Of a stretch of DNA of 64,000 nt, positions 31,264-44,513 are shown one piece after another. Position 1 is the first letter of the stretch. The number at the start of each line of letters is the position of its first letter. A model generated the notes under the pieces. The model worked only from the letters and a program-made list of their open reading frames with translations. It was not told the DNA's origin and ran no database searches. Position numbers and translations under genes: made by a program. This DNA is from Parietaria judaica. Its lineage: Eukaryota; Streptophyta; Magnoliopsida; Rosales; Urticaceae. Location: the NCBI GenBank assembly GCA_954871525.1, contig OX940871.1:17917086-17981085 (forward strand). The letters are read 5' to 3'.

Positions 31264-32234
31264 CGGCTAATGTACCCAATGTTTGATCTTTTGCGAATTA
31301 TGTATCCAATGTTTATTTTTGGTGGCTAATGTACCCAATGTTTGATCTGATAGATATTTTCGTGTTTTCCGTTAGTTGACCATTAGAAAGTTATCCTCCT
31401 CTTCATGTACACTTTTCGTATTTTTTACATAACTCACTCATTTTTTTGTCTAAATTTTATGCACGACCTATGGTTAGAAAGATAAGCGATAGATCTACAA
31501 CTTTGATGTTTTAAATTTTGTAAAATAAGTTTCATAAAAATACGAAATTTCAAATACAACGTAAAATTAGACGTTAGTTTAATACAAAATATTTGTTTCG
31601 AGCAATTTATAATATAATTAATGACTTTATATGGTGAAACGTAAAACTAAAAATTTATAGATATATATTTTATCTTTCTAACGGGTATTTATTTATTAAT
31701 TTTGGATAAAAATCGAGTGAGTTATGCCAAAAATATGAAATATGTGATGTGAAATAATCTTTCATATATTTTGCATAACTTACTCATCTTTTGTCCAAAA
31801 TTTATAAACAAACATCTGCTGGAAAGATAAAATATTTATCTACAACTTTTTAGTTTTACGTTTCATCATAAAAAGTCATTAAGTATAGTAAAACTTTCTC
31901 GAAACAAATATTTTGCATTGAACTTACGTCCAATTTTACGTTGTATTTGAAATTTCGTATTTTTCGAAAACTTATTTTACAAAACTTAAAACATAAAACT
32001 TGTAGATGTACCTCTTGTCTTTCCAACCATAGGTTATTCATAAAATTTGGACAAAAAATGAGTGAATTATGTCAAAAATACAAAAAGTATGCATATAGAG
32101 GATGATAATTCTCTAACGGTCAACTAACGGAAAATTTGAAAATATCTAACAGATCAAACATTGAGTATATTAGCCACAAAATATAAACATTGGGTACATA
32201 ATTCGCAAAAACTGAAACATTAGGTACATTAGTA
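31264..32234. mobile_element. Large fold-back element with four alternating arms
   Basis: The outer arms are inverted (left GGCTAATGTACCCAATGTTT; right AAACATTAGGTACATTAG) and the axis lies near 31745. Each half is itself palindromic: a CATAACTCACTC ... GTTAGAAAGATAA unit recurs in alternating orientation near 31425, 31735, 31780 and 32070. Both ends contain CCGTTAGTTGACC or its complement, like the MULE-type MITEs nearby. I could not identify a clean TSD; exact ends are approximate. Confidence 0.7.
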
Positions 32235-33543
32235 CGTATATTAATAAACTTGATAAGGAGTCACTGTATAAGCCTGCTATTTAAACAAATTAAAAACAGG
32301 CACACAAACAAACAACACCATTAGTACGTATAGATTTTACATAGAACATAGTTATTCTTGAATTGTAGTAAACCTTAATGTTAATAAGTATTAATCTGAC
32401 TTGAACCTCAATAAAACACTAAAGTCTAGTGTAATCGTCGTCACAATAATCTTCAACGTGTAGAGTCTAAATCGAGATCCTAATTACGAAATAATATAAT
32501 CAACCCTAAATTTATTGCAATGGTATACCAAACCTCTGCTAATTACGGCCCAAAATATATATTCTAGAATGGTCCGTACATGAATCATATATTCATCATG
32601 ATTTTGTTGTTCTTATATTCAAATATTATGTAAGAATATTAGACATATATCATCTTATCTGAACACAAACTCCATAATAATTTTTAAAACTAAATGCATC
32701 GCAACGAGAGAATAGAAAGAAAATTACTTCCAAACCGTATAATATACATATTAATTATGTAAAATTCCACAGTTATTCCTCCTTTAAAGAAGGCAAACTT
32801 TAGAGATTTTTTTTATTTTTTTTTTATTTTTTATTTTTGCAATTTCTCTAAAGTTTGCTAATATTATATTTTTTGTCAAAATTTTATGAATACTTAACAA
32901 ACCATACGGAGAAACCCTTGCCTATATTACTAGTAGTGGTCACTGAATTTGATGGCCGCTATTCCTCATTTTTATTAGGCATAAGAGATTATAGGATAAG
33001 AAATCGTCTATGGTTAAGTCTAAAGATATAGTTGAGATTGAGACACACTAGTGAGTCACTAGCCTAGAGGTGGCAAAAAGGACAGACAATTTTTTTATTT
33101 TTTATTTTTGAAAGAAAAGACATACAATTTATTAGATTGCTATTTCTAGGATCAAAAAAACCCCCCAAAAAAACTGATTTATGAACTCAAATCTAATGAA
33201 TCTAATTTATTTACAATAGTACATTCGGAATAAACGGAATATTAAATAATCAATTACGAATAAGAAACTTTGGTATCGTTTTCAATAATATATGAATGTT
33301 GGTTTTATTTTAAGTTATTGTTATATAATTGATTAGTACTCTATGTTAGTTGGTTCCTTTTTCAATGATAAATAATCAAGAGTAATTTATATATAAGATA
33401 ATGGATCATTATAGAAAATTGTTTAGGAAAATATAAATTACAAACACAAAACATGAATAGAGAACGATTTCAAAATACACTTTTATTACTCATACAACTA
33501 ATGATCGATTAGCTTTTTTTAGTTAGTAGTGGCAAATGTACTA
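32235..33543. other. Intergenic with one short perfect hairpin
   Basis: GCAAACTTTAGAGA at 32793 is inverted exactly at 32845-32858 around an AT-rich loop of about 38 bases. No gene recognised. The loop and stem are too small to call a transposon. Confidence 0.5.
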
Positions 33544-33552
33544 TCTAAATTA

Positions 33553-34650
33553 GGGGTAATATTGGCAAAAGTAGCTAACTTGTTGTGTTTGTATCATTTA
33601 TATGGCCAATGCGATTTAATCCTGGCAATAGTATTTAAAGTTTGCTAATCATCTCAATTGTAAATTTTCATCCACTTAATATTAACACCGTTAGTCAAAA
33701 GGTGACATGGCTGCGTTGACCGTTATGTGGAGTTCCACGTGGATAGCCACGTCATTTTTACATTTTTTTATTTTCTGTTTATTAAAATATTAGAATTTAT
33801 TATTTAATAACCTTTTATTTACGCGAGACCCACTCTGTCATCCCCCTACTCACGTTACCAATTTAAAAATTCGAGCCTCACCCCCTACTCACGTTACCAA
33901 TTCAAAAATTCTGAGCCTGATGAGGCTCGAATTCACACCTTGAGCCTGATGAGGCTCGACTCACGTCCAAAAGAAAGCTTGGCACAGACCATCCCACTAC
34001 ACTACATTGATTTCATGTCTTTAGTAGATTAACATAAATATTTATATCAAATTACTACTATTAATTATGTGACATATTTAATACGGTTATCTTGCGTGAG
34101 TTTTTTGGGCTGCGCTTAGGATGGATTTTTCGAACCGTACTCGAACTAAATTTTTTTTTTTCAGCCGAACAGGGTCGAATTTTTTGGACCAACCTCGTTT
34201 TGAATTTTTGGGTCGGTCTTACGTTTAATTTTTTAGGCCGAGATCCATTTGATTTTTTCGGTTATCATTGAATTATTTGGGTCAGGTTGTGGTTAATTTT
34301 TTTTCAACGTGAGAAGGAGTAATGAGTTGCTCGAGCATTGTGAGAATAAAGAGGGACAATGGAGTGGGTCCTACGCATTAAAGAAAAAAAAATATTAAGT
34401 AATAAATTAAGATATTTTAATAAAAAAAGAGAAAAAAATAATTAAAAATAACGTGGTTGTCCACTTGGAACCCCACGTGGCAGTCAACGCAGCCACGTCA
34501 CCATTTGACTAACAGAGTTAAAGTTAAGTGGATGGAAATTTGTGATTGAAACGATTAACAAACTTTGAATACTATTGCCAGGATTAAATCGCATTGGCCA
34601 TATAAATGATACAAACACAGCAAGTTGGCTACTTTTGCCAATATTACCCC
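33553..34650. mobile_element. MULE-type MITE, 1098 bp
   Basis: Long inverted ends (left GGGGTAATATTGGCAAAAGT; right GCCAATATTACCCC) pair for roughly 200 bp, including ACGTGG / CCACGT sections. The 9-bp TSD TCTAAATTA is exact (33544-33552 and 34651-34659). The terminal word NGGCAAAAGT.GC is shared with the pair at 28351 and 29538. Interior non-coding. Confidence 0.92.
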
Positions 34651-34659
34651 TCTAAATTA

Positions 34660-35568
34660 TGCTAAACTGAAATGGTATAGGCTCAAGTCATTTTTAGTGA
34701 CAAGTATATTTAAATGTTATTTTATTGTGATTTGAATATATCACATCTATCCAAAAATAACTTCTTAAATTTTCAATAAAAATAAAATTTAAATACAATT
34801 GTCACTGAAAAGAGACTACACAGTACACACGATCAATGTCATTTCGATCTGAATACAATTCAAATATATTTGCCATATTACAAAAATGACAACTTCGTAC
34901 TACTATTTTCCGAACTTCAAAAGATCACAAGAACACCTTCAGTGCAATCTTACATTATTACACATTACACGAATGGAAAGTCCTATTTTCATTAGGCCAC
35001 CCAAATTGTTACAAATAATCACGCTTTGTTCTTATTGGAAGTGAATGCCAATCAAACTTCAAGAAATCCATGGTCACATCATAGCAAAAAGAAAAAAAAA
35101 ATAAAAAAAAAATAAAAATCTGTCCGCCTGTTTATCAAATTCATCAAGATTGGTCTTACCGTCTTAGTCTCTTAGATCTGGACAAAATTAGGATTGGCAG
35201 CTGAGAATTTTGAGGAACTTTAATTAAAGAAAGTGTAAAAGGAAAAAAAAAAAAGTGAATAGTTATTAGTTAATAAGGTTTATAATAGACATAAGCTTAG
35301 CTTTTTAATATTTTTAATTGAAAAGATAAGCTTATCAACGGATTGCTTTGATTTCTTGTCTAAATCATTCAACCATTGACGGCGGTTTGAGACAACGAAA
35401 ATTCTGTCCACTTTGCTTTTTTATTTTTTATTTTTTTTCTCCTCTTTTTTTTTTATCTATTTATTTACTGGATTCATAGTTTTTTTTTTTAATGTATTCA
35501 AATTTTATAAACTAAGCGGCATAATTTTTTTATTTTTTTATTCAAAGACAACTGTATTTTTTTTATTA
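34660..35568. other. Intergenic, nothing recognised
   Basis: AT-rich with A- and T-tracts; no gene or terminal repeats seen. Confidence 0.5.
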
Positions 35569-35871
35569 GGAAACTTCATAAAACATCCCTCAAAACACCA
35601 TAAATTATTTTATTACACCTCAAAACATCATAATTGGAAATACATCTTTTTTAAATTTTATGTACCAAAATACCCTTAAATGTGTATTTTTTCCGGACGC
35701 GACTTGTCCATTTTTCAAGAGGCAATATGTCCATTTTTCAGACACAATATGTATATTTTGAAAGGGTATTTTGGTACATAAAATTTAAAAATGATGTATT
35801 TCCAATTATGATGTTTTGAGGTGTTATAAAATAATTTATGGTGTTTTGAGGGATGTTTTATGAAGTTCTCC
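35569..35871. mobile_element. Small fold-back MITE, copy 1
   Basis: Arms of about 130 bp are inverted almost perfectly (GGAAACTTCATAAAACATCC on the left, its complement on the right). The central loop has repeated TCCATTTTTC words. Same family as 52882-53186. Flanks TTTTTATTA and TTTTTATTT are consistent with a 9-bp TSD with one mismatch, but the T-rich context makes this uncertain. Confidence 0.8.
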
Positions 35872-36623
35872 TTTTTATTTTATTTCACTTGAATGTATGT
35901 AAGTTCTATTTTAATGCGGCTACAATTTACTAAATGTTTGTTTTTTTTAATCTAATCTTCAATAAAGCAGAACTTAGATGTATTTGTGACTAAAAAAAAA
36001 AACCCTTGAGTCTATGCAGTTTCTATCGAGTACAACTTAAATACTTTTACCAACATTAACACTTTTTTAACTACTGAAAAGCATCTTTCACAGCCTTTCA
36101 ACTAGATTTGTAGACCAATTCAACTTCTTCGTAAACAGCTTTGTTTTTCCTTTTAGTTGATCTTTTTCTTTCAGCTTCAGTGTGAGCTATGATCCCACAA
36201 GTTTTGTGTGTATGCAATATGCATATTCCAAAACTTATAACGATTTTCTTTTCAAAATATTTTACGGTGTTTAAAATATCGAAAAAGTTAGATTAACTAT
36301 TGAATAATCACAAAAATGATTAGTATTATCATGATACATGTTTAAAATTTGAATATTGATCTCAGCTTTGTCCTAACCTTAATTTTATCCACCTTCCCTT
36401 CAACTGGATTATGAAAAAAAAAATATAAAAAAATACAATATCTTATTAGTCTAATTTAGAGCTTTGCAGCCAATGACCAAACTAAGCATAAGCTATGGGA
36501 ACCGTGGCCCCGGCCCAATATCAAATTGCTTAACTATTAAATGCACTCTAATAGTACTTGGCCTCCTTATTATGATATATATATATATGCGAGTTCTGTT
36601 GTGTTCGTAGCGCCGCGGTAACA
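35872..36623. other. Intergenic, nothing recognised
   Basis: AT-rich sequence ending in a TA microsatellite (36575-36590) before the Copia LTR. Confidence 0.5.
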
Positions 36624-36949
36624 TGTATTATTAAATAATGTTATTAATTGTTTGAGGTACTAACGACTAACCCGGTTTATTATCTGTTTTGTATGTCGTT
36701 TTATTAGCTCTTTTTATTGATGTCATATTTGATTAATAGGTCGTTTGACATCATCATTGACTATTGGCTGATAAGTCATTTTATAAGGCTTCACTATAAA
36801 GCCTCAACGGTCATATGATGAGCTGTCAATTTGACACCGATGATCAGTATATACGTTGATCATCTTTCTTTGTAAATCATTCAGTCATCAATAAAATCTC
36901 TCCTTTTTCTCTGCCTTCTTCTTCTTCCCAATTGGGAAATCTCAGCTCA
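36624..36949 (+). repeat. 5' LTR of the Copia element
   Basis: Begins TGTATTA and ends near AGCTCA, three bases before the primer site. It contains TATAAAG at 36795-36801 and a polyadenylation-like AATAAAATC near 36890. Confidence 0.85.
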
Positions 36950-36952
36950 ATA

Positions 36953-36964
36953 TGGTATCAGAGC
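36953..36964 (+). promoter_or_regulatory. Primer-binding site, initiator-methionine tRNA
   Basis: TGGTATCAGAGC complements the 3' end of initiator tRNA-Met, the standard primer of plant Copia elements. Confidence 0.9.
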
Positions 36965-37078
36965 AGACTTCCGCCATTTTTGCCGATCTTCACTGATCTG
37001 AAGCTTCTGATTCTTCTTGCTCTTCAATCAATCTCCATTGCATGATTCATGGAGGAAGGTGACAAGAAGGGAGCGATC

Positions 37079-38130
37079 ATGTCAAGGATCACTGAGAAAG
37101 ATCCGATCGATGATCCCCTCAGTGTGTATTACCTTCATCCCTCGGACAGCACAGGAGTTGTTCTCGTTTCTCAGCCACTCAACGGTGATAACACGCATCT
37201 TGGTCCAGGTCAGTGCTCATAGCCTTATCTGTGAAGAATAAAGTTGGATTTGTCGATGGATCCGTGCCAAAGCCAGTCGGGGAAGATGATAGATTGATCA
37301 GTTCTTGGAATCGCAACAACAACGCTGTTGTGGCTTGGCTTCTCAACTCTGTATCCAAGGAAATTGCAAGATCGATCTTATTCGGAGATACAGCGGCCCA
37401 GATTTGGACAGATCTACGATAGAGGTTTAGACAGAGCAATGGACCAAGAGTTTTTGAACTGAGACGTGATCTTGCCAACCTCAAGCAAGGTCAGGATTCA
37501 ATCTCTACATTTTTCACGAAATTGAAGGCTGTTTGGGATGAGCTCAACGATTTCAAACCACACTGTGAATCCAAGACATGCAATGAGTTCTATAACAAGG
37601 AATATGGCATGAAGTTCTTGATGGGACTAAATGACACATACACGGGAATTCGTGGTCAATTACTTCTCATGGATCCCATTCCTCCTATAAACAAGATTTT
37701 CGCATTGTGTGTCCAAGAAGAAAGACAAAGGTCTGTTAGTTCTGAGGTGCATGTTGCAGACACCACAAGCACAATGGCCATGGCCCTAAGAGAAGATGTT
37801 AATCCCAGAAGACAGTTTAAGCCAAAGGAACGGCCCTTTTGCACTCACTGCAAGATGACAGGACACACAATTGAGAGATGCTACAAACTCCATGGCTATC
37901 CACTAGGAACACAACAAAAATTCGGAGTCCAAAGCAATTCCGTCGATGTCAAATTCAAGAATCCAGATAATGGAGATGTAATGGACAATCTCTCTGAATC
38001 TCAATGCCACAAGTTGATCGGGATGCTTATTGATCGCATGAAGAGCTCAGGCAAGCCATCGGCTCCATCAGCTTCAAATGCAACCTTGAATCTCGCCACA
38101 TTCACCACAAGTTCTTTATGTTATATGCAT
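37079..38130 (+). pseudogene. Copia gag remnant
   Basis: Starts MSRITEKDPIDDPLSVYYLH. The frame is lost near 37205, and the normal gag continues in another phase (MLIALSVKNKVGFVDG, then WLLNSVSKEIARSI). A TAG breaks it again near 37420. Gag resumes through MKFLMGLNDTYTGIRGQLL and a CCHC zinc knuckle CTHCKMTGHTIERC (about 37839-37880). The protein would package the RNA in cytoplasmic particles; this copy cannot make it. Confidence 0.85.
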
Positions 38131-38154
38131 TCCATTAATAGTCCTTTAAATCTC

Positions 38155-41100
38155 TATAATGCCTGGATCATTGACTCGGGAGCGACCAAACATATATGCA
38201 ATAATAAGAGCAAATTTTCATATCTGAGAACTTAATGTGGAAATTATTTCTGTTTATCTTTATGGAGATGTGATTATAAACTCAAGTATTACTCTTAAAA
38301 ATGTTCTTTATGTCCAAGCTTTTAAGTTCAGTTTGCTATCTGTCAAAGCACTAACCACACATGCAGGAGCTCGCGTGATATTTACTGATGAGATGTGTGT
38401 AATTCAGGATCCTATGTTGATCAAGGAGATTGGCAAAGGTAGTGTCTAAGATGAGCTGTACATTTTGGAAACAGATGAGACTATCTTACCTATTTCTAGT
38501 TGTAATAAATTGTGCATTGATCTACGGCACTCTAGGTTAGGTCATGCCTCTAAAAAGGCTCTAGCACCCCTTAAAGGCACTCTTAATTTTTCTGGTCATG
38601 AAAGTAAGGAACCATGTTACATTTTTCCCCTAGCCAAACAAAAGAGGCTGCCATTTCGCTCAAATGGTCAGATATGTAATGAACCTCTTGAAATGATTCA
38701 CTTCGATATATGGGGCCCTTTCCATAAAAAATCTCATAATGGATATCGTTTTTTTCTTACTCTTGTTGATGACCATTCTAGATTCACATGGACCTTTCTA
38801 GTGATTAATAAATCAGATGTTTAGCAGGCAAAGACAGTTTAGCAGGCAAAGAGCTTTAGGTCTGACAATGCTCATGAGTTGACCTTTACAGAATATTTTT
38901 CAAAGCTTGGGATTCTACATCAGTTCGCATGTGTCGAAACCGCGCAGCAAAATTCCATAGCTGAGAGGAAGCATCAGCATCTTTTAAACGTGGCCCGTGC
39001 ATTATTTTTCCAAGCTAAGGTACCAATTTCCTTTTGGTCGGATTGTTTATTAACTGCTACATACTTGATCAATAGGACTCCTTGATCTATTTTGAAAAAT
39101 AAATGTCTGTATGAAGTATTGTATAATAAACAATTTGACTATAATTTATTACGAAACTTTCAATGCCATGCTTTTGCCTTCACCCTGCGAGCTCACCGGA
39201 CTAAGTTCCAGGCACGAGCTCGATAATGTGTTTTTATAGGGTATGCTTCTGGCTACAAAGGTTACATATTATATGATCTTGATAAGAAACTTTTTTTTTT
39301 ATTTCACGTGATGTTATATTCCACGAAAATAACTTCCCTTTTCATAAAAATCAAACTGATACCCTTGTAGCTGACCTTTTTGATGACATTGTACTACCTT
39401 CTATATATGCCACTGATTCATCTCTGACCATTCCGCATACTATTGAATCAGCCAATATCCATGATTCAACTGATTCTGTTACTAATCTCAATAGTGACAA
39501 TATTGCCCCTGCTGATCATATTGATAATTCTGTCACTGAGGATGATAACAATGTAGAAATCATTAGAGATCCAGTCGTATTACTCAGGTTCCTAGATATC
39601 TCCAGGATTATAAATGTGATAATGTTGTTTCTGACAAACATTTTACCTCACCACATGCCATCAATTTTGTCATCAGCTATGACAAATTATCCACCTCGCA
39701 TAGGAATTTTGTTCTTTCTTGTTACCTTGACGTTGAACCCCAATTCTTTCATCAAGCTAATAAGTTGAAAGATGCCATGCATGACGAATTGAATGCAATG
39801 GTGTCAAATGATACATGGACCATTGTACCCCTTCCGCCAATAAAAAGGCCATTGGTTGCAGATGGGTTTATAAAAATAAGTTTAATGCTGATGGTACTCT
39901 TGCTCGTAGAAAAGCTAGGCTCGTAGCTAAGGGATATAGTCAACAAGCAAGTGTTGATTACATTGACACATTCTTCCCTGTAGCTAAACTTGTCACAGTT
40001 AAACTGCTCCTTGCCTTAGCTGCCCAGTACAATTGGCATTTAGCTCAATTGGACATCAATAATGCCTTCCTTAATGGAGACCTTGACGAAGAGGTTTTTA
40101 TGTCTTTCCTCCTGGCTATATTCCCCAAAATCAATCTGATCCCTCTAACAAACTTGTTTGTAAATTAAATAAATCGATTTATGGGCTTATCTCGCCAATG
40201 GAATATGAAATTCCCTCAGGTCATACAAGTTGGGTTTTGAACAATCAAAGAGTGATTACTCTCTTTTCACTAAGGGTTCTGGAACCAACTTTGTTGCCTT
40301 ACTTCTTTATGTGGATGATATTTTTATTTCTGGACCTCAGTTACATGCTGTTAATACTATCAAAAGAGACCTTGCCACCCACTTTAAATTAAAAGATTTG
40401 GGTGATCTCAAATATTTCCTTGGTTTGGATATAGCTCGGAATAAGAGTGGCATTAACACTTCACAAGGCCTTTACACTCTTCAGCTATTGACTGACTTCG
40501 AATTCCTTGACTCTAAGCCTGTAAAGACTTCAATGGAGCCTAATGTCATTCTCAGCTCAGACTCAGGAGAGCCTTTAGATGATCATACACCCTATAGAAG
40601 GCTAGTTGGGAGGCTCATGTATCTAACAATTACAAGGCCTGACATAACATACTCTGTCAACTTCCTTAGTCAATTCATTGCAGCTCCACGAGATGTCCAT
40701 ATGAAGGCAGCTCACAGACTCCTTCGTTACCTAAAAGGTCAGCCTGGATTGGGATTATTTTATGCTTATGACTCTACTAATACAGGTCTCAAGGCTTATT
40801 CAGATGTGGATTGGGCCACATGTCCCGACACCAGAAAATCCACGACAGGTTTCTATGTAATTTTCAACAATTCTTTAATTTCATGGAAGTCCAAGAAACA
40901 GAAAACAGTTTCACGATCTTCTGCTGAATCAGAATATCGTGCCTTGGCTTCTACGTCAACTGAAATTGTTTGGTTAATGCAGTTGCTTAACAATTTTCAT
41001 ATTCCTTCTTTACCCTTGCCTGCCATTTATTGTGATAATCAAGCAACTATTCACATTGCTACTAATCCGACCTTCCATGAGAGAACTAAACACATAGAAA

Positions 41101-41270
41101 TCGATCTGCATTTTGTTCGTGATCTCATCAAAAATCAAACTTTGAAACTTCTGCCAGTTCGTTCTAGTTCTCAGCTTGCTGACATTTTCACAAAACCATT
41201 AACCTCTCCTACTCTTTTCAATCTTTTATCCAAGATGTCACTTCTCAACATCTTTGCAGCATCATCTTGA
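38155..41270 (+). pseudogene. Copia pol remnant (protease, integrase, RT, RNase H)
   Basis: Protease motif WIIDSGATKHIC (38164 on). GAG-pre-integrase LCIDLRHSRLGHAS. Integrase shows HFDIWGPF, LVDDHSRFTW, SDNAHELTF and the Glu in NSIAERKHQHLL. RT_2 occurs in pieces: [15 protein letters not shown] and [13 protein letters not shown] near 39850-40100, then LLLYVDDIFISG at 40300-40335. The final frame (40230-41270) is intact and includes RNase H motifs AYSDVDWATCPD, SRSSAESEYRA, CDNQATIHIA and ERTKHIEIDLHF. Stops occur near 38235, 38448, 38822 and 39084, with further shifts between 39100 and 40230. Non-functional. Confidence 0.9.
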
Positions 41271-41275
41271 TGAGG

Positions 41276-41598
41276 TGTATTAAATTATGTTATTAATTGT
41301 TTGAGTTACTAACGATTAACCCGGTTTATTATCTGTTTTGTATGTCGTTTTATTAGCTATTTTTATTGATGTCGTATTTGATTAATGGGTCGTTTGACAT
41401 CATCATTGACTATTGGCTGATAAGTCGTTTTATAAGGCTTCACTATAAAGCCTCAACGGTCATATGATGAGCTGTCAATTCGACACCGATGATCAATATA
41501 TACGCTGATCATCTTTCTTTGTAAATCATTCAGTCATTAATAAAATCTCTCCTTTTTCTCTGCCTTCTTCTTCTTCCCAATTAGGAAATGTCAGCTTA
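41276..41598 (+). repeat. 3' LTR of the Copia element
   Basis: Aligns along its whole length with 36624-36949, starting TGTATTAAATTATG and ending near CAGCTTA. Confidence 0.85.
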
Positions 41599-41746
41599 AT
41601 ATGTATCACTTTTGATCATGAGAAATTTGATAGGGTAGGGAAATGATTGAGATCGAAAGATAAAGAACAAGAACTTTTTGGGTTTGCAAGCATAAACCCG
41701 ACTTTTTTTATTATTTATCATCAATTAACGAATTAAGACTCATACA

Positions 41747-44513
41747 TGTTGGAAATCGATGGTATCAAGCCGACTTCTTTACCACGATAATAGCCTCCGG
41801 GTCGTCCCGGTAACATTTAAAAAATCATTTTAAAGCGGAAATCTTGTTATCGGAGCGACGACACGGATATCGGATAACAACAAAAGGAGATCTGATAAAT
41901 ATTTCGAATCTAATATTTTTCACATTCATTATTAATAATCTAGTCGAACAGGAAATAAATAGAAAGCAGTACATGGTCGCATTTATTTACCCAATGCATA
42001 AGGCCGTACCTCAACTGATGATTCCGGCTGCGCGTTCTGACTTGGGCAGGGCTCCGCCGGCGCTGAGGGAAACTCCCGTGATCTTCCGGGATATTCTCCT
42101 GGATTCCTCGCTACCGAAGCATGGGCTTCGCTGGCAGGACTCCATCGCAAAATTTAACTGACAGTTCTTTTAAAGCTACCGGAGAAAAATTATCTCCTAA
42201 GCCGAACCAGAAAAGAGATCAGAAGCAGAAAACTCGCAGACCCTAGAGAGAGAGGGAGAGCTCGAGTTTTTGCTCTGGGGAGAGGTGTGTAAAATGTGTA
42301 GAATGAGCTTCCTATTTATAGGCTCAAGCTGTAACCGTTTTGGAGATTTTCCCTCCCATTATTCGAATTCTTTTAATTAAATATAAATAATTATTTCAAT
42401 CCAATGATCCAGATTCAATCTCATCTAGATCCAATGGATATAATTAATCAGGGATTTAATTAATTGAATAATATAAGATTAAAACATTTAATCTTATCAT
42501 CATATTATATATTTTCAAATTATATTATATATATATATATATTCAAATTCGAATTTGTTAATGATTATCTAGATCCAATTGTTAAAATTAAATCTTAAAC
42601 CAATCCAATGGATCAAATCAATTAGGGATAAAGTCAAATACCCTAGGGTTTTACAAAACCCTAACTCGAACTTTTATCTCATGTTTATGCGAATTTTAAT
42701 ATCATACATATAATGTTAATTAATTTCTAATCCGACGGTTTAAAGATAAGATCTCAAAACCGATCCAACGGACAGAATCAATTAAGCAACATCGAAATAC
42801 CTAAACTTGGTCACCAAGTTTCAATTTCGAATTACATTAGGGTTTGAATCAATTATCTCAATCCAACGGTTGATACTAAAACATAACCGATCCAATGGAT
42901 TAAATTGATTTTAGGGTTTTTGCTATTATACCAAACTTCAGGTATTTATGCCGCAAAAATAAAATCTTCAAATTTGGTTACTCGAATTTATCTAGGGTTT
43001 GTTATCTCCAAACCCTAATTCGAAATACACATTAAATAATGCATGAATATATATTATTTATTTATTAATATAAATCCTTTAATTATTAATTAATTATTAA
43101 TAAGATATTAATAATTAAATCCAAATAATCAAATTATATTAATAAACCCTGATCTCTTTATCACACATTAAATGTCATGGTGCAACACCATCATTTAAAT
43201 TCGTGACATGTGATTTAATTTCATAGTTTATCGAACCGAGTCATAAACTTAGAAAATCCATAAATCACAAACCGTAAGTCAGAATGACTTGGTTCAAAAA
43301 GAAAAGTTGCTTAGAATTTAATTTAGAACAACATGGTGCTGTTCGAAAATCTAAATTCTAACTTTCTTTTTATCAGTTACTTTCGTGTACCAAAATATGA
43401 TACTTTTGCCACGCTATCGATAAAACTATCTGACGTCTGACACAGACTTGTCAGTTTTATAAGTCGAGCCAAATGATTAAACATTATGCAGAATGTATTT
43501 TAATCACGTACGTATCATCCGTTACGGAGCTATTTTGGGGACCATGGACCCGTATCACTTAAGCTCCAACGAACTGCTAGTTGTTCGTCAAACCTCGAAG
43601 TGATTCCACTATAGACCCGAGGCTGCACTCTTTAGTGATACGGTATATATTATTCCCTTATATACAACAGGGTGTCCATTAGATTCAATAAAATACCGAT
43701 TATTGTCCTTTCACTTGATGACCCACACATGAGCAGGCGGTTTATACCGTAATGCCCCTCAATGCATTTTCATCCTTGACTCAGCCAGTAATATTATGAG
43801 TAACCCACTTATGGTTTCGATTCATAAGTTGCGCACGGGTACCTCTCACTTCTCACCACTGACAATCAAGGGAATCATCATGACTCTGAAGAGAGCTGTG
43901 TGATGCCCATATCTATGATCAAGCAATCCTTACTACTGACTATCATGTTCCCAAAATAATAGTGTTGGGAACAGCGGTAATGTCTTGTGTTCTTTAACGG
44001 TTAAATCAAAGAACAATCAAGCCAGCAGCTTGGACTCATGACCACTCAGGACTTAGAACTAATATCCATTTGATCATCATTTTGCGACTCAACTACAAGT
44101 TGTCAGTGACGGTCTTATATGACAACTTCTCGAGTTTAAGTCAGGTCCAGTCCAGTATAAAGACGCTTCATACTTAATGCACTTCAAGTGAGTGTTTACA
44201 CACACAAAATCCAGAATAGGATTGTCACTTCAGTCACATTAATAACCTTACCGATTAATGGGCTCCCACCCAGTTAATCAGGTCACGGACATTTTAAGTT
44301 CATTTATTATGTTTACTAATTCTTCCTCACATGACTCCTTTGTGATAATAATAACATAATTGCATCCTTTATGAACTAAGGAATCAAACATTCTATTTTA
44401 CTCTACAGAAACTATAATAAGATTAACATAATAAGTACCATCTTTATTCAACGACTTGTCATAATCTTTTATAAATGGATAAATATCTTGTTTAAGGACA
44501 CACATGTCCAACA
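41747..44513 (-). mobile_element. Solo LTR, 2767 bp, nested in element A
   Basis: Termini are TGTTGGA and TCCAACA (7-bp inverted), flanked by an exact 5-bp TSD ATACA (41742-41746 and 44514-44518). Those flanks rejoin the split LTR of element A. No primer site, coding sequence or second LTR is inside, so it is a solo LTR left by recombination between LTRs. A TATAAATAGG on the minus strand (42311-42320) followed by a CT/GA-rich leader indicates minus-strand orientation. Superfamily not determined. Confidence 0.9.
42311..42320 (-). promoter_or_regulatory. TATA box of the solo LTR
   Basis: Minus strand reads TATAAATAGG, followed downstream by a leader rich in CTCTCTC. Confidence 0.6.

Larger units (their letters stand above)
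36624..41598 (+). mobile_element. Ty1/Copia retrotransposon, decayed, 4.98 kb
   Basis: Two similar LTRs (36624-36949 and 41276-41598) enclose a methionine-tRNA primer site, gag, protease, integrase, reverse transcriptase and RNase H. The PR-INT-RT-RH order defines Copia. Many stops and frameshifts break the polyprotein. The LTRs differ at roughly a dozen positions by eye, so insertion is not recent. No convincing TSD was found at these ends. Confidence 0.92.

Noticed and set aside
40230..41270. The 346-codon RT/RNase H frame as a host gene
   Set aside because: It is the surviving 3' part of the Copia polyprotein, inside paired LTRs.
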